A DNA stretch of 64,000 bases from Symbiotaphrina buchneri (lineage: Eukaryota; Ascomycota; Symbiotaphrinales; Symbiotaphrinaceae), in the NCBI GenBank assembly GCA_001599915.1, contig BCIG01000001.1, forward strand, positions 558,001-622,000. Reading direction: 5' to 3'. The notes below the pieces were generated by a model. It did no database searches, had not been told where the DNA came from, and saw only the letters and a list, made by a program, of their open reading frames with translations. Below are positions 1 to 11,188 of this stretch, in pieces. The position numbers and the translations under genes were made by a program. Positions within the stretch are counted from its first letter, which is position 1, and the number at the start of each line of letters is the position of its first letter.

Positions 1-2793
1 ACGGACTGACTGACCGCTACGAGAGCGCAAAGAGATCGCGTCATCATCGGTTTCCTGATACTTCCTCAGATGATCGAGGATGCGAGGGTCAGTTGATGGC
101 GGTGCCGGACCTCGGGACCATCCAATGTGACGACCTTCCCTGCTCGGTGGCCTTTCAAAAGGTTCGATAGAGGACATATCCTCTTCAAGAGCATGCGGAT
201 CTGCATCTTGCCCTTCATTCACTTGGTCCGCTACCATCGATTGGCGCAGGCTGCTCTGTGCTGTCCTCGGGGTCTGTGATGGCGGCCCGCTATTCCGGAT
301 GTATTCCATGATCTTCATAGCTTCATCAAGGAAGTCTTGAGTTGTCATCGAGCGTTTCCGGGTCTCTGCCGGCGGGTTCTGACCGAACCCCATAGCAACG
401 AGGTCTTCTCGAAGTGCCAGGATCGGTTCTTCGCGAGACTCCGGACGAGCCTGGTTGCTCCAGCTTTGAAGGAGTTTTTCTCCACTGGCGCTCCTCAATG
501 GTTTCAATGAGCCAGCATTGGCAGAATTTTGCGGCACATTTGCCTGTCGCCACTGATTTGGAGTGGGTGTTCTTGGACGAAGGATCTGTCGCGCAGCAAG
601 GACCCTAGGATTGACCGCGGGTTCGATGTTGTCATATCGAGCATCTTTGCGTTTTCCAATGACTGATTGGATTGCTTGGTGCGTCGAATGGACAGATTTC
701 TGCATCTCCTGAGTCTCTGCAACCACTTTCATCTCAGACTGCCCTACGGTTCGTCGCCGCTTGGGGGTCGGATCCTTCAATGGTGAATTGGGAATGCGTT
801 TGCCTTTGGTATCCGTCAAGTCCTGCCTTTGGATCTCTTCATTGTCCTTCAAATGGACTGACTGAGAGGCGCTGTGCCTGCGAGAACCCGCACGAGACGA
901 TACAGACTTCCCAGAATTGGGTCGCCTCTTGTGTCCTCGGTCGATGACTATACTGGACTCAATCTCTGGCGAAGCCTCGAGTTGGAATTTGAAAGAATGT
1001 TCAGCCTCCGTGTCCAAAAATGACACAGGAGGTTTATTCTCTCCATCTTCATCATATACGTTGGAAGGCGTCGAAACCCGTGGAGATTGCACCTGAAAAT
1101 TGTAATCATCCAGCTGACCGACACCGAAGCTGCCGTGTCTCGAAAATTCCGGTAACGTCGTTGTCCGAACAACCTCGTGGGTTTCAACCACTCTCTCCTC
1201 GGAGATGTACTCCTCGGTGGTTCGATTAACCTGTTTCTGCTCGAGAACGTACTCTTTGCTCGAATCCTTTCCAGCAACGATCGTATCCTCGAATTGGGTC
1301 ATACGTCGCACCAACTTTTGGTTGGTAAAAGTATCGTATTCGCCGAACAGCTTCAGAGGACTTCCAGAAGCCCTCGATTCGTGTTGACTTCCGCTTCTAC
1401 GGCTCGGACTGCCTTCTGGCGTCTCAGGAGCTTGAGGCGGTGTAGGAGCCGCTGGTGGAGCTTCTTTCTTGCTTCTGATGGTGCGTGGTAAGGTGGAGAT
1501 GGTGAGTCCATCGGGGGTCTGAACATTCATGGATTCATCGGGACGGAATGAAGACTCCTCTCCACTGAGATTCTTTCGTAAAAAGGAACTCTCATCCGAG
1601 TATCCTCCTCTTTTGGTGTTAATGTAACCTCCAGTAGAGATGAAAGCATTCGTGTCCATAGACTGATCCGCTTTTGTTGGCTCGGGCGTCTTTTGCTCGG
1701 CCTTATAATATGATGGAAGAGCACTTGAATCGAAGTTGTCTCCCTGGTTGTTGTCACTGTCGAAAGCGCGTAACTCTTCTGAGGTCACGGGTTGCTCTTC
1801 TTGTGATTGTTGTTCAGCACGAAGACGCATCTGAGAAGCTTCCCTTGCACCGAAGTCAATTTTGCCGTCGTGGGTGTTATACCTCGAGATCAAAATGGGG
1901 CTGATCCCTTCGTTGCTGTCTTGCATGCTGGAACGGCTTCCGTCGTGTGCGTCGACAATATCACTTGCAGATTCACGTCTGCTCTTTCCGCTCGAGGTAT
2001 CTGCAGAAGAAACATGTATTTCGTCCTCTTCGTGCAAAACATCTAGTGTCGCCATGATTGACACATTGATGCCGCCTGCACCACCTGCTGAACTACCCAG
2101 CCTTTTCTTCCCAAAATCATATGGCGGTGGGCTGGAAGGCATATCGGTCGTCTGCTCTGTATATACAGGACCTTTCTTTTTCTTTGGCTGTTGCGCCTTA
2201 TGCTCCGGTGGGGTTGGAGGCTTGAACATACTCTCAAGGCCAATCGGGCTGAATAGAGTAACGTTCTCTCCGCTTCCGTCGCGTCCAAGCAAGCGTTTCT
2301 TCCATTCGGGCGTCGCGCCAGTAGAGCGCCTCTCCTTCTGCGGGGACGAGCTGATCGAGGTGCGCTGGACGGTATTATGTCGTACGGACTGACTTGAACT
2401 CGCTGAACGAGTTCGGCTATGGCCCCTTCCGCGCGTTTGCTCATCAGGCGAAGCCCGTTGTTCGACGAGCTTTGACTTGCGTTGAGGCGCCGTGGAGTTG
2501 GTGTTCAAGTTGGAAATGGTGCGTTCGACGAGGACTTTGTTCGAGTTCTCGACGGATCTCCGCCTTCGTTCGGGCGTGTTGATGGCGCTTCCTGTGGGAG
2601 CATTTTCGTCGTTCTTTCGAAGATTCTTGAGGGCCGTGAGACGTGGAATGCGACTCTGGGAGGAGCGACTAAGAATGCTGGAACGGTCCGAGGCGGATGG
2701 TGTGCTCTTTGGCAAAGATGGTAGGGATCCACGAGGGGAGGATCGTGGCTGAGAGGGCCAGTCTTCGGAGAGTGAATCCAGCCAGGGATCCAT
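1..2793 (-). CDS. Probable Cdc11/SepK/Nud1-like septation scaffold, N-terminal part
   Basis: A minus-strand frame opens at the ATG at 2793 and stays open for 931 codons to the window edge, so the C-terminus is missing. The product begins MDPWLDSLSEDW and is otherwise disordered, rich in Ser, Pro, Arg and Glu. It carries a TPEWKKRLL motif, then LFSPIGLESMFKPP, then PSSPPPYDF. From memory of the family, an N-terminal W-L-x-x-L-x-x-x-W start and an EWK+RL / LF..GLE.+F+PP block mark the fungal orthologues of fission-yeast Cdc11 (Aspergillus SepK, yeast Nud1), the spindle-pole scaffold that anchors the septation initiation (mitotic exit) network. The leucine-rich repeats that would confirm this lie in the C-terminal half, outside the window. 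The frame has no visible intron. If the assignment is wrong it is simply a large disordered fungal protein. Confidence 0.6.
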   Translation of the reverse strand, partial: MDPWLDSLSEDWPSQPRSSPRGSLPSLPKSTPSASDRSSILSRSSQSRIPRLTALKNLRKNDENAPTGSAINTPERRRRSVENSNKVLVERTISNLNTNSTAPQRKSKLVEQRASPDEQTRGRGHSRTRSASSSQSVRHNTVQRTSISSSPQKERRSTGATPEWKKRLLGRDGSGENVTLFSPIGLESMFKPPTPPEHKAQQPKKKKGPVYTEQTTDMPSSPPPYDFGKKRLGSSAGGAGGINVSIMATLDVLHEEDEIHVSSADTSSGKSRRESASDIVDAHDGSRSSMQDSNEGISPILISRYNTHDGKIDFGAREASQMRLRAEQQSQEEQPVTSEELRAFDSDNNQGDNFDSSALPSYYKAEQKTPEPTKADQSMDTNAFISTGGYINTKRGGYSDESSFLRKNLSGEESSFRPDESMNVQTPDGLTISTLPRTIRSKKEAPPAAPTPPQAPETPEGSPSRRSGSQHESRASGSPLKLFGEYDTFTNQKLVRRMTQFEDTIVAGKDSSKEYVLEQKQVNRTTEEYISEERVVETHEVVRTTTLPEFSRHGSFGVGQLDDYNFQVQSPRVSTPSNVYDEDGENKPPVSFLDTEAEHSFKFQLEASPEIESSIVIDRGHKRRPNSGKSVSSRAGSRRHSASQSVHLKDNEEIQRQDLTDTKGKRIPNSPLKDPTPKRRRTVGQSEMKVVAETQEMQKSVHSTHQAIQSVIGKRKDARYDNIEPAVNPRVLAARQILRPRTPTPNQWRQANVPQNSANAGSLKPLRSASGEKLLQSWSNQARPESREEPILALREDLVAMGFGQNPPAETRKRSMTTQDFLDEAMKIMEYIRNSGPPSQTPRTAQSSLRQSMVADQVNEGQDADPHALEEDMSSIEPFERPPSREGRHIGWSRGPAPPSTDPRILDHLRKYQETDDDAISLRSRSGQSVR

Positions 2794-3029
2794 CGCGGCA
2801 GATGTGCTCTCTCTGCGCAATAGAAAAGAGGTGTGGGGTCGTCTCGAGGTTATAGATGTTGCAGTCGCATTGCGTCGCGGTTTAACTTCATAACAGTGGC
2901 ATGTCGGAAATACTGTTGACAGTGAAGCAATGGACTAACGGGAGGTGATGAAAGGTGAAGAAGGATAGAACGTGGGCGATGATTGTTTTGAAGGTGACGA
3001 CAGCCGCAGAGAGGGAAGGTACCGTTAGT

Positions 3030-3031
<2 letters not shown>

Positions 3032-3114
<83 letters not shown>

Positions 3115-3142
3115 TGTGTGTGTGTGTGTGTGGGTGGGTGGG
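3032..3142. repeat. (TG)n microsatellite with GGGT tail
   Basis: About 100 bases of nearly perfect TG dinucleotides, interrupted once by GG near 3110 and ending in a short GGGT run. It sits in the intergenic space between the septation scaffold (start 2793) and the 3' end of ALG2 (3393). Open frames through it encode only poly-Cys-Val or poly-His-Thr and are artefacts. Nothing else is seen in 2794-3392. Confidence 0.97.
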
Positions 3143-3392
3143 CTTGACTGTCCTGCAACTGCTCAACTCTGCTCGATGTGGAAGTCGCGTCGCAGTCTCG
3201 CCAATCTACAGATCGACGGCGACTTCCTCGCTTCGCTTCGCGTCACCTTGTACACAAACTTCCTTTTTCAGATGCCCTCTGAGGTCCGAATCACGATGAA
3301 CATATAGACCTCATACAGACGATAGCACGGGTTTAATCCATCAATTGGACAAGTTATCATTACAAGTTTTGTATAGATGCCCGGGATGCGGT

Positions 3393-4927
3393 TCATGCCC
3401 GCCATGTCAGCCACCAATACATCACGGCCGCAGCTCCAACAAGCCACGCACCAACCAACCCCACAACGACAAACACCTCGAATCCTGCCCCGCTCTCCCT
3501 TGGCTTTTGTCTGACCCTGTCAAACTCCGCGTCCAGTCGTTCAGCCATCTTGTCACGCGAGAATTCTTCCTTGACCCTCCGCTTTCCTTCCTCGCCCATG
3601 GCCCTCAACCGCTCCGGACCCAGTCCGGTCAAGACCCTTCGCATGACCGCCGTCCATTCATCCACCTGCTCCGGAGAACGCAACCAGCCTGTCTTGTCCT
3701 CGATCACCGTCTCGAGCGGCCCGCCGGTGTTGGCGGCCAAGACGGGGATGCCGGCAAGCATGGCTTCGAGAGGAACAATACCGAAGTGCTCGTTGGATGG
3801 GGTATAAACCAGCAGGCTGGCGGCATTGAGAAGCGTAGATTTGAGGGCCGCTGGCACGGAGAGTAAAAAGAGGACTTCGATGTCGTCGGGTACTTTGAGG
3901 GCTGTGACGATGGTCTTCATGGTGGCGGACTTGAGGTTCAAAGAGTCGGCCAGAGCGACCAGCTCATTGTGATATGCGACATTCTCCGGTATTCGAGGGT
4001 CGTAACCACCTGTGAAGGGTCAGAATCTTCGATCCCATGGACCAAACCAGCAGGACTTGGGCCAGATCATACCTGCTATGACCAATCTTACCCCCTCCCT
4101 CTCGCCCTTGCGCAGCCCAGCAAACGCTCGAATAGCCAAGCCAACATCCTTCTTCTTCTCGAATCGATTGATACTCAGCACGACCTTCTTCCCACCCCAC
4201 AGCCTCCCATCCTGCTCCTCCCCTTCTTTCACCGTCTCCTGCACATCCACACACGGATACACCACCCCGACCTCCCTCCCTCTGAGGCCGGGAAACACCT
4301 CCTCCACCACTCCCTTCGTAAAACGACTATTAACCACCACGCCATCCGCCAGGCCCGTGCTCCATCCCTCCAATGCATCAAACGGCACGCGATAGACCCG
4401 CTTCAGCAGCGCACCGCGGCCCCGTGCCAGCAGCTTGTCCGGGAAGTGGCAGTAGAAGAGCACCCGCGCGTCGGCGTACAGCAGCCGCAGCAGTGGCACG
4501 CACGCCGACAGTTGATCCACAAAGAAGACCGAGGGCCGCAGCGCTGCAAGTTCACCGGAGAGGGTTATCTGCAGCACGAGGTGGAGCTGCCGCAGAATCG
4601 CACAGAGGATCGAGAACCGGCCCGCGAGGTGCGCCGGCACGAGAGTATTGCCGCGGACGCGAACGTCTAAGGTACCTGTTTTGAAACCGGGACATTAGGT
4701 TCTGATCGAGCTGCAGCTTGGAACTATTGGAGCAGGAAGAAAAGAGACTCCTTACCATCTCGAGCTTCATCGAAGCAGTGCTGCGGATCGCAGTGGCTCG
4801 TGAAGATGGTGACGCGGTGGCCCCGCTGTTGCAGCCCGACGGCGGCATCGACGACCAGGCGCTCCGCTCCGCCGATACCTAGGTCCGGGTGGAAGAAGAC
4901 GATATTCTTCTTCTCCTTGGCTGCCAT
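3393..4927 (-). CDS. ALG2: Alpha-1,3/1,6-mannosyltransferase ALG2
   Basis: Three exons: 4756-4927, 4073-4675 and 3393-4009 (463 residues). Introns have GTAAGG...CAG and GTATGA...CAG borders, and phases match. Alg2 adds the second and third mannose to the dolichol-linked core oligosaccharide on the cytosolic face of the ER. The N-terminus has [15 protein letters not shown], the typical GT-B glycine-rich loop of GT4 enzymes. CHFPDKLLA and [11 protein letters not shown] follow, and [16 protein letters not shown] carries the conserved E-x7-E motif. The last ~25 residues are hydrophobic, as in the ER-anchored family. Length is normal. An in-frame upstream ATG at 4966 would add 13 residues; the 4927 ATG fits the family better. 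Exon 2 is unusually rich in G/C-ending codons, which creates a 233-codon antisense open frame. Confidence 0.95.
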
Positions 4928-5370
4928 TGTGACTCTTTTCCCGCCCTCATTGAGGCAGGGTTTCACAGGATCCTTGGAGCTCCGAGGGAACTATTCGGAG
5001 CTCATGGAGCTACTGTAAGCTTTGCTACGTAAGGTAGGTAGTACCCACGGCTTCTTCCGCAGCATTTGATCACGTTGCACGTGAAGGTCGATCATCTCAA
5101 CAAGGGTCCATTTTAGGAAATTCGAAAGACATTTCTGGCACAGGCACACAGCTTCTTGTTACATCCTCGAAAAAGTGTATATTCCTGCTACAAGGAACTA
5201 TCACCACTACTGCCCAGCTAAGGCCAAGCGTTCGACAAGAAAAGTCACAAGAGGAGCTACGAAAGTATCCCTTCCCAGCACTTGGTAAAAGACGCTTTGA
5301 AAGCCCCCAGTGCAGGCGCGCTGCTATCATGCAGTCCAAGGCAATGCCGTACACGAGCAAAAAACAAAGA
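4928..5370. other. ALG2 upstream / GDE1 downstream spacer
   Basis: This spacer lies between the ALG2 start and the GDE1 stop, both on the minus strand. It holds a palindromic CACGTG at 5078-5083 (bHLH consensus) and an AAGGTAGGTAGTACC stretch near 5030. No open frame here resembles a protein. Whether the CACGTG is used is unknown. Confidence 0.5.
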
Positions 5371-8300
5371 TCAAGCCTTCAGATCGTTCCTCTCAAGCGC
5401 GCCTTCAAGAGTACCGTTTGATCCATTCACCTTGATGTTCGGATTGCTGTAAGGCGAAGACGAAGGAGACTTGCTCTCCGGTTCAGTCAATCCCTTTCGG
5501 ATGGCAAGAACATTATCCACAATAACGGCATCTATGCCTTGCTTTACTTGCAACTAGACGAAGCTGTTAGTTGGCGCGGCCAATGACATTTTAACATGAT
5601 CGTAACCTACCTGGACGTTCTCTGGGATGTTGTTGAGTGTTCCATAGGAAACGCACACCAACCCCGATTCCTTGACAACTTTCACCAGCCTTGGGCAAAG
5701 GACGAACGGCTCTGCCGCGCTAACAATACCCAAAATGTTCCAGCGAGATGCAAATCTGATGGCTTCTTGCAGACTGCTTGCGCGGATGTCGCCAACGGGT
5801 GCGGTCCCAGCATCGCTCAAGAAAAGTACCGGAATAGAAGGCTGTTTGAAAGACAGCAGCAGACAGATATCCGGATGAAAGCTCGAGAAGATAATATTGC
5901 GATTCGTGCCGAGATCATAAACAGTCTTCAAAACAGTGTCGACGAAGGAGTTGAGCTCGACTGCATAAGTGTCCATATCTTGCTCCTCACTCTCGAAAAG
6001 CATAGGATACTTCATCTCGATGTTGAAACTGACTGAACTGGGCAGCTTCTTAAACATTTCTTCCAACGTCGTGAATGGAGCTTGGATGAAATTCCCACGG
6101 CTATTCGCCTTGAAACCTTTCGCTTTAAAGTCGCGCGTGTGCTTCATCCTCTCCGACATATCTGATCCGAGCTCTTGGCCCGCAAATCCGACTGACAATG
6201 ATCGCTGTCTCCCTCCGGAACCCTTGATATTTTCAAGCCTCGGGTTGCCAATCGAAGGAGAAGGAGAAGTCGGACGAGATATCCTCGGAGTGTCATTGAC
6301 ATGCAAGAATTGCTCTAGCGTAAGCGTGTGTACCGGAGCATCAATACCGGTCTCACTGACGAGGAAGTCGTGGTAGATGACAGGCACATGATCTTTGGTC
6401 AGCTGGACATCAAACTCGACGTAAGAAGCACCAAGGTTTGCTGCAGCGACAAAAGACTCGATTGTGTTTTCTCCCAGTTGAAGCGACCTCTTATCGTGCA
6501 TGTTCTTCCCCAACCCTCTATGTCCGATGACCATTGTCGAAGCCGTACTCTTCCAGTAGGTTTGCGAGTCGGTAATGGTCATATTAGGATGGTGGAAAGG
6601 AGTAATGACCAAGAAGTTGAAGTTCACCGTCCCAATCACTTCAAGTGTATCGGCAGCAACGATCGGCACGGTCACATCTCCTTGCAGGTTCATTCGCTGC
6701 TTGCCCAAAGTCGTCTTGACACTTGAAAGGAGTGCAACACCTCGACCGACTATCTTATCCTTGGAGCCGGCATATGTAGGTACAATATCAAAAAGCAGCT
6801 TGACCTTGGAGGCATCGGGCGTCATGAAGACAATGGGTTCAGTGGCAATGTTCTCCTGTATCGGAAGATCGATAATGGTCGGTTCAGCAGTGGCTCCTTG
6901 TGCTGATACCACGACAGACAGCGCCGTATCGAGTTGCGTAGCATGAGCATCTGCCAAAGGTATCTGATCCAGGCTGACGGCTTGGACGTTTTTCCTGTTG
7001 TCCATACTTCCCAAGCTCACAAGGACCATACTGTCTTTAGTGAGATATCTGTGACCGAACGTCTTCACGGGCTCCGCTGTCCGCATTGAGCCATTACCAT
7101 TGAGGTAACCGTTACTCCGCCGATCCTCAAGTGATGAAGCCCCGGGAGGAGATGATGACCGCGAAGTGGAGTCCGAGTCTGATCGAGGAGGTGGTGTAAC
7201 CTCTGCTAGTCTTTCCGCGATGTCCAAATGTCCACGCAGGGCTGCATGTTCCTTTGGAGTCCATCCGGAAAGATCAGGCTTCTCCAGTTCTGCACCAGCT
7301 TCAATTAAGAGTTCCACAACCCCCAAGTTGCCATCGACGCAAGCAATGAAGATTGGAGTCCATCCGAAGACATTTTCAGCAATTTCAACATCAGCCTTTT
7401 GACCTTCTGCGCCGTCAATGAGGATCTTGGCACAGTCTGTATGGCCATAGCGTGCAGCTATGTGGAGTGCAGTCTCGCCTTGCTCATCACGGTAATTGAT
7501 GTCAACTCCAGCATTGACTAGCAACTTCACGATCGTGACGAAATTCGACCTCGTCGCAAGCCCCAGTACAGCGCTTGATTTGGAGATCTGTTTGCGTATC
7601 TTATGATCAGGTTCTCCTTTCCAGTTCTCCGCCTTGATGAGTGCTTCAGTTGTCAATGGATGACCCCCGATGACACTTAGATGAAGAGGTGCCCAGCCTT
7701 CTGTATCCTGCCAGTGTGGTGAATCAATTCCCTCGCTAACATCAAACTGATCCCACTTCTGCATGAAATCGATGATGATCTCGCAAATGACACGGAAGCC
7801 ATATTGTGCTGCATAGTGCAAGGGCATACGTCCGTAACTATCCTTTGATTGAAGGGCGTTTCTGTGGCGAGGCCTCAATTGTCCAAGGAGGTATTGCAAG
7901 AGTGCAACCGCCTCATCATCTTTGCTGAGCAGCTTTGTTGTACTTGCTTCCCTAGCAGATGGAGCAGGACCAAGCGAAGGTAGTTTCGCCGGCAAGAGAT
8001 AGTTACTCTGTCCATATCCATACTGAGTAACCGCATCAGGCGTCGGATCTTCATCGTCGGTAGACTTGGAACGACCAATAGCAATGACCAATCGGTGGAT
8101 ACAGTTGCGTTGGTTGATATCATCCTCTTCTTCAAGCGAATCGATCTGGTCCAAGAGCTTGTCTATACATGAACGGGCACGGCATGATATGGCACGCTGT
8201 AAGAGATTCAACAGCAGCCTCTGATGGAAGTTTGAGCTCTCGTCATCATCAAACCCATGATGCGTTTCCTTCAGCAGCGTTGTCAGCTTATCCGCATCAT

Positions 8301-9076
8301 CTTGGCGAATAGCATGCTCTATCGAATCCAACAGTGTCGAGGGCAAGTTGAGAACCGCTTTGGAGGTAACCCTCCGTAAGGAATGCGATGACCTGATGGA
8401 AGAAGAGTCATCGACAAACTTGGCGTCACCAAGTATTGACAACCACTCATTGACTTCCTTCATGTATTCCATAAGAGTCGCATTTTTGGCAAAGGGAAGA
8501 GGCTCGACTTTCGATGCCAAATAAAGCCTCTGCGCGCTGGAGTTCGGGACCTTCTTGTCCAGCTTCTTGGTGATTTTGATGAAACCACGCCTGTTGACTT
8601 CTCCATACCATTGCACTTTTCGTAGTTGGCTGCGAAGTTCGAGCAATACTGCCATCAAATCATCCGCTTCATCTCTATCGATGCCTTGGGGCAGTTCGGT
8701 CGACTTGCCGAACCGATCATGCAGCAACTTCAAGCGCCGGGCCACCTCGCCGAATTTCTTGTTGTAGAAGTTATTCACATCTTCGAGGTTACGATCCAAA
8801 GTGTAAAAGAACTCTGTCATCAAACTACATCAGGATTGAAGCGCAAAGGGGATTGACGAGGGAATTACCTGCAAGATCAGGTTCCGCTCCATGCTTGACC
8901 GAGTCAACCGCATTCTTGATGAGCTTCTTCAAGCCTTTGTAGTTGATGTAGTGGTCGGCCCATTCAGGGACCTGATTGCGGGGAAGACTAAGAGGAAAGA
9001 GCAAGGGTGAGCTTTTGTCCTGGCACCATGCCAGAACAAGGGCTCGAGGAGACGCTTACTTCCGTCCGAACTTCAT
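5371..9076 (-). CDS. GDE1: SPX-ankyrin-GDPD glycerophosphodiester phosphodiesterase (GDE1 type)
   Basis: Four exons: 9060-9076, 8869-8987, 5611-8813 and 5371-5553 (1,173 residues). The first is only 17 bases and encodes MKFGR plus part of the next codon. The next gives NLPRNQVPEWADHYINYKGLK, the classic SPX start. Residues 1-~150 form the SPX domain (inositol-pyrophosphate sensor), ~370-590 are ankyrin repeats, and ~800-1,173 are the GDPD domain. GDPD catalytic features are intact: GHRGLGKN, GENTIESF, YVEFDVQLTKD and VIYHDF. This separates it from Pho81/NUC-2, whose GDPD is degenerate. Gde1 hydrolyses glycerophosphocholine to glycerol-3-phosphate and choline in the cytosol. The exon 3 acceptor at 8814 (GACAG) was chosen because the nearer TAG breaks the frame. 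The last exon completes the C-terminal VDAVIVDN...LAIRKGL signature. Confidence 0.93.
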
Positions 9077-11188
9077 GCTGGCCAAATCACTAGCTATCCA
9101 AGACCTGGATAGGCCCCCCAATGTAGTAGAGTGTTTGTTCTGAGCAACCGACGACCTTGCAATCACCGGCGCAGGCGAATGCGATACATCTGCTCCTGCA
9201 ACAAAGACGAGAAAGAGAAGAGATTAGCCATGCGAACCGCGGTAGAGGTCCGCGTAAGGTTGAGGAATTGGGCTGCGGCAGCGGTGAACGTGCTCGAGGG
9301 ACGGGACAACAGCAAGGTATGCGTGTTGGGTTGTGTTTGGGTTCAAGAATTCGGAGCAATCAGAAGCTTTTAAGAAGCCGTGTCGGAAACAGGGCATGTC
9401 ATAGGCCGAAAGAGCAACAAAAGTCTGAAGAAGCTTGACAAGACGAACGGTTCGAGCTTGACCGCAAACAGATAATTTGCCGAGACGGGTGAGCTCAATA
9501 AGGTCAAGCTTCATCCACAATCGTCAGGGGGATCCGAACTTTTGAAGCAGGGACGCAGATGAGAGATAAGGAAATGGCATGGATACACGCACGATAAAGA
9601 ATGGTAAGAATCAAATCGCCATCATTCATCAACCAGAAACTGTCCCATGCGACGTGTCGGACCAGCAGGAACTCACGAGAGAGCTTTTTCGATGTTTTGA
9701 GGAGTCAGAAAAAAAATAGTAATGTTCTTTGACAGACCGAGCACGGAACCGTCGGCACCTGCTCGAGGGAGGACATGCGTCATCCAACCGTAACAATCTC
9801 GATAATGATTCTGCAACGGAAAAGCCAAACAGGAAAGGAGAATTTCAGATACGAGACTAAACGATAATAATAATAATGAAAATAATCATCCTTCTTACTC
9901 ATCATGCTTGAACGTCCAGTCCCCAGCGTCGCGGCTGGCTCTCCATCCCCTTCTCTGCCTTCCCCGGTCTCTAGATCCGTCATTGACTCGGTACAGGCGA
10001 GGGCACAAGATCGTCAGGGACCAAAATGACACAAGCAAACAAGATCAAGTTCGAAGCCATGCCCGGCTCTCCACAGGTTGTGCGAAGGAGGAGTAACTTG
10101 CGTTCTTGGTATGCTTATGACTTGCAAGTCTCAAGAATAAAATAAAGAGCTATATCATAAAAATGTAGTCCCGGTAGGCATTATAAAAGTAACCCCCATT
10201 CTGTATGAGACCTTCTGGGGAACACCCAGGGGGAAGCCGTAACCGGGAGAGGGATATCTCTCCGCCCATCAGCCACCAGACTCACTATTCTCACCGTTAT
10301 TGGGCAGCAAGCAGCTGTCATGCGGTCCCAAATAACCAGCCCTCGATGCAAGGTCGGCTGGCACTAGAGCCGTGACGGACTCGACAGGTGTGGATGCAAC
10401 GGCCCGGGATTGGTAACACGGCGCTTTTAGCTTTTGGATGAGGGGCTTTCCACGGAACAGCCCAGCTGCGGCAGTGTGAGAACGTCCCGCGAGGAACTTC
10501 GGTCCAGTTCTTTTTATTCTTCGCCGAGGAGAGCACATTGGTACCATGAGCTGGAAAGCCCACCAATTCCATCTCAACCTCATTCAATGCCGCTCTATCA
10601 GCATCACTATGTACCATATTTCCCCAAGGAAGCGGAACTGACCTGGAACGAGCGGAGTCCTGCCTGGTATGTGCAGGCTAAGAGATAACGGCCCAAGTGG
10701 CTTGCAGATCCCATCAGGCCTCCCCGAAGCAGAAACAGTCCCTGATTGGTGCGATATTTTCGGATGCAGGGTAGCCCCACCGAGTAAGTTGGTGCTGCGT
10801 GGAGAAGCAGCCGTAAGCGGCAAGAGGGCACGCGACCTGCTTTTTGGCTGTTGCAGAGCTCTCACCGCCCAACACTGGGCGAAAAAATAAGGTACCTTAC
10901 CTTACCTTACATTGCACATCTTCAAGACCGGTGTGGTTCATATCCTCCATAATACGAGCAGATCAGAAATGATAACTAGGCATGGCGATATATTCATATA
11001 CATACAGTCATGCCTCGCTGACGGGCGTATCTATCTATCCGACCTTGGGCCAAAACAAATGCCCCTGTCACCTGGCCGCAACACCTCATAGTCCAACCCG
11101 ATAACGCCATCTAATAATGCCTGCAAATCCAATGCAAGTCTCCTAATCTGGTCCATGTGTCGTACAATCAATTCGCTCCCTTCCAACA
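9077..11188. other. 2.1-kb intergenic region upstream of GDE1
   Basis: No convincing gene is seen. Open frames here are all below ~105 codons, overlap one another on both strands and lack recognisable motifs. The region should contain the GDE1 promoter on its left side and the 3' end of the PPR gene on its right. No CACGTG (Pho4/NUC-1 core) was spotted by eye. Confidence 0.5.
10893..10910. repeat. Short TACCT(TACCT)n tandem repeat
   Basis: Three consecutive ACCTT units and flanking bases make TACCTTACCTTACCTTAC. A related TACCTTACCTTAC lies near 53458 and AAGGTAGGTAGTACC near 5030, all intergenic. Such TAAGGTA-like words are common in intergenic DNA of filamentous ascomycetes. No function is inferred. 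Confidence 0.8.

Noticed and set aside
2850-3307. Open frames of 91-114 codons through the TG repeat
   Set aside because: They encode only alternating Cys-Val or His-Thr from the microsatellite, and have no independent coding support.
3969-4670. 233-codon plus-strand frame
   Set aside because: Antisense to ALG2 exon 2, explained by its G/C-ending codons; no motifs.
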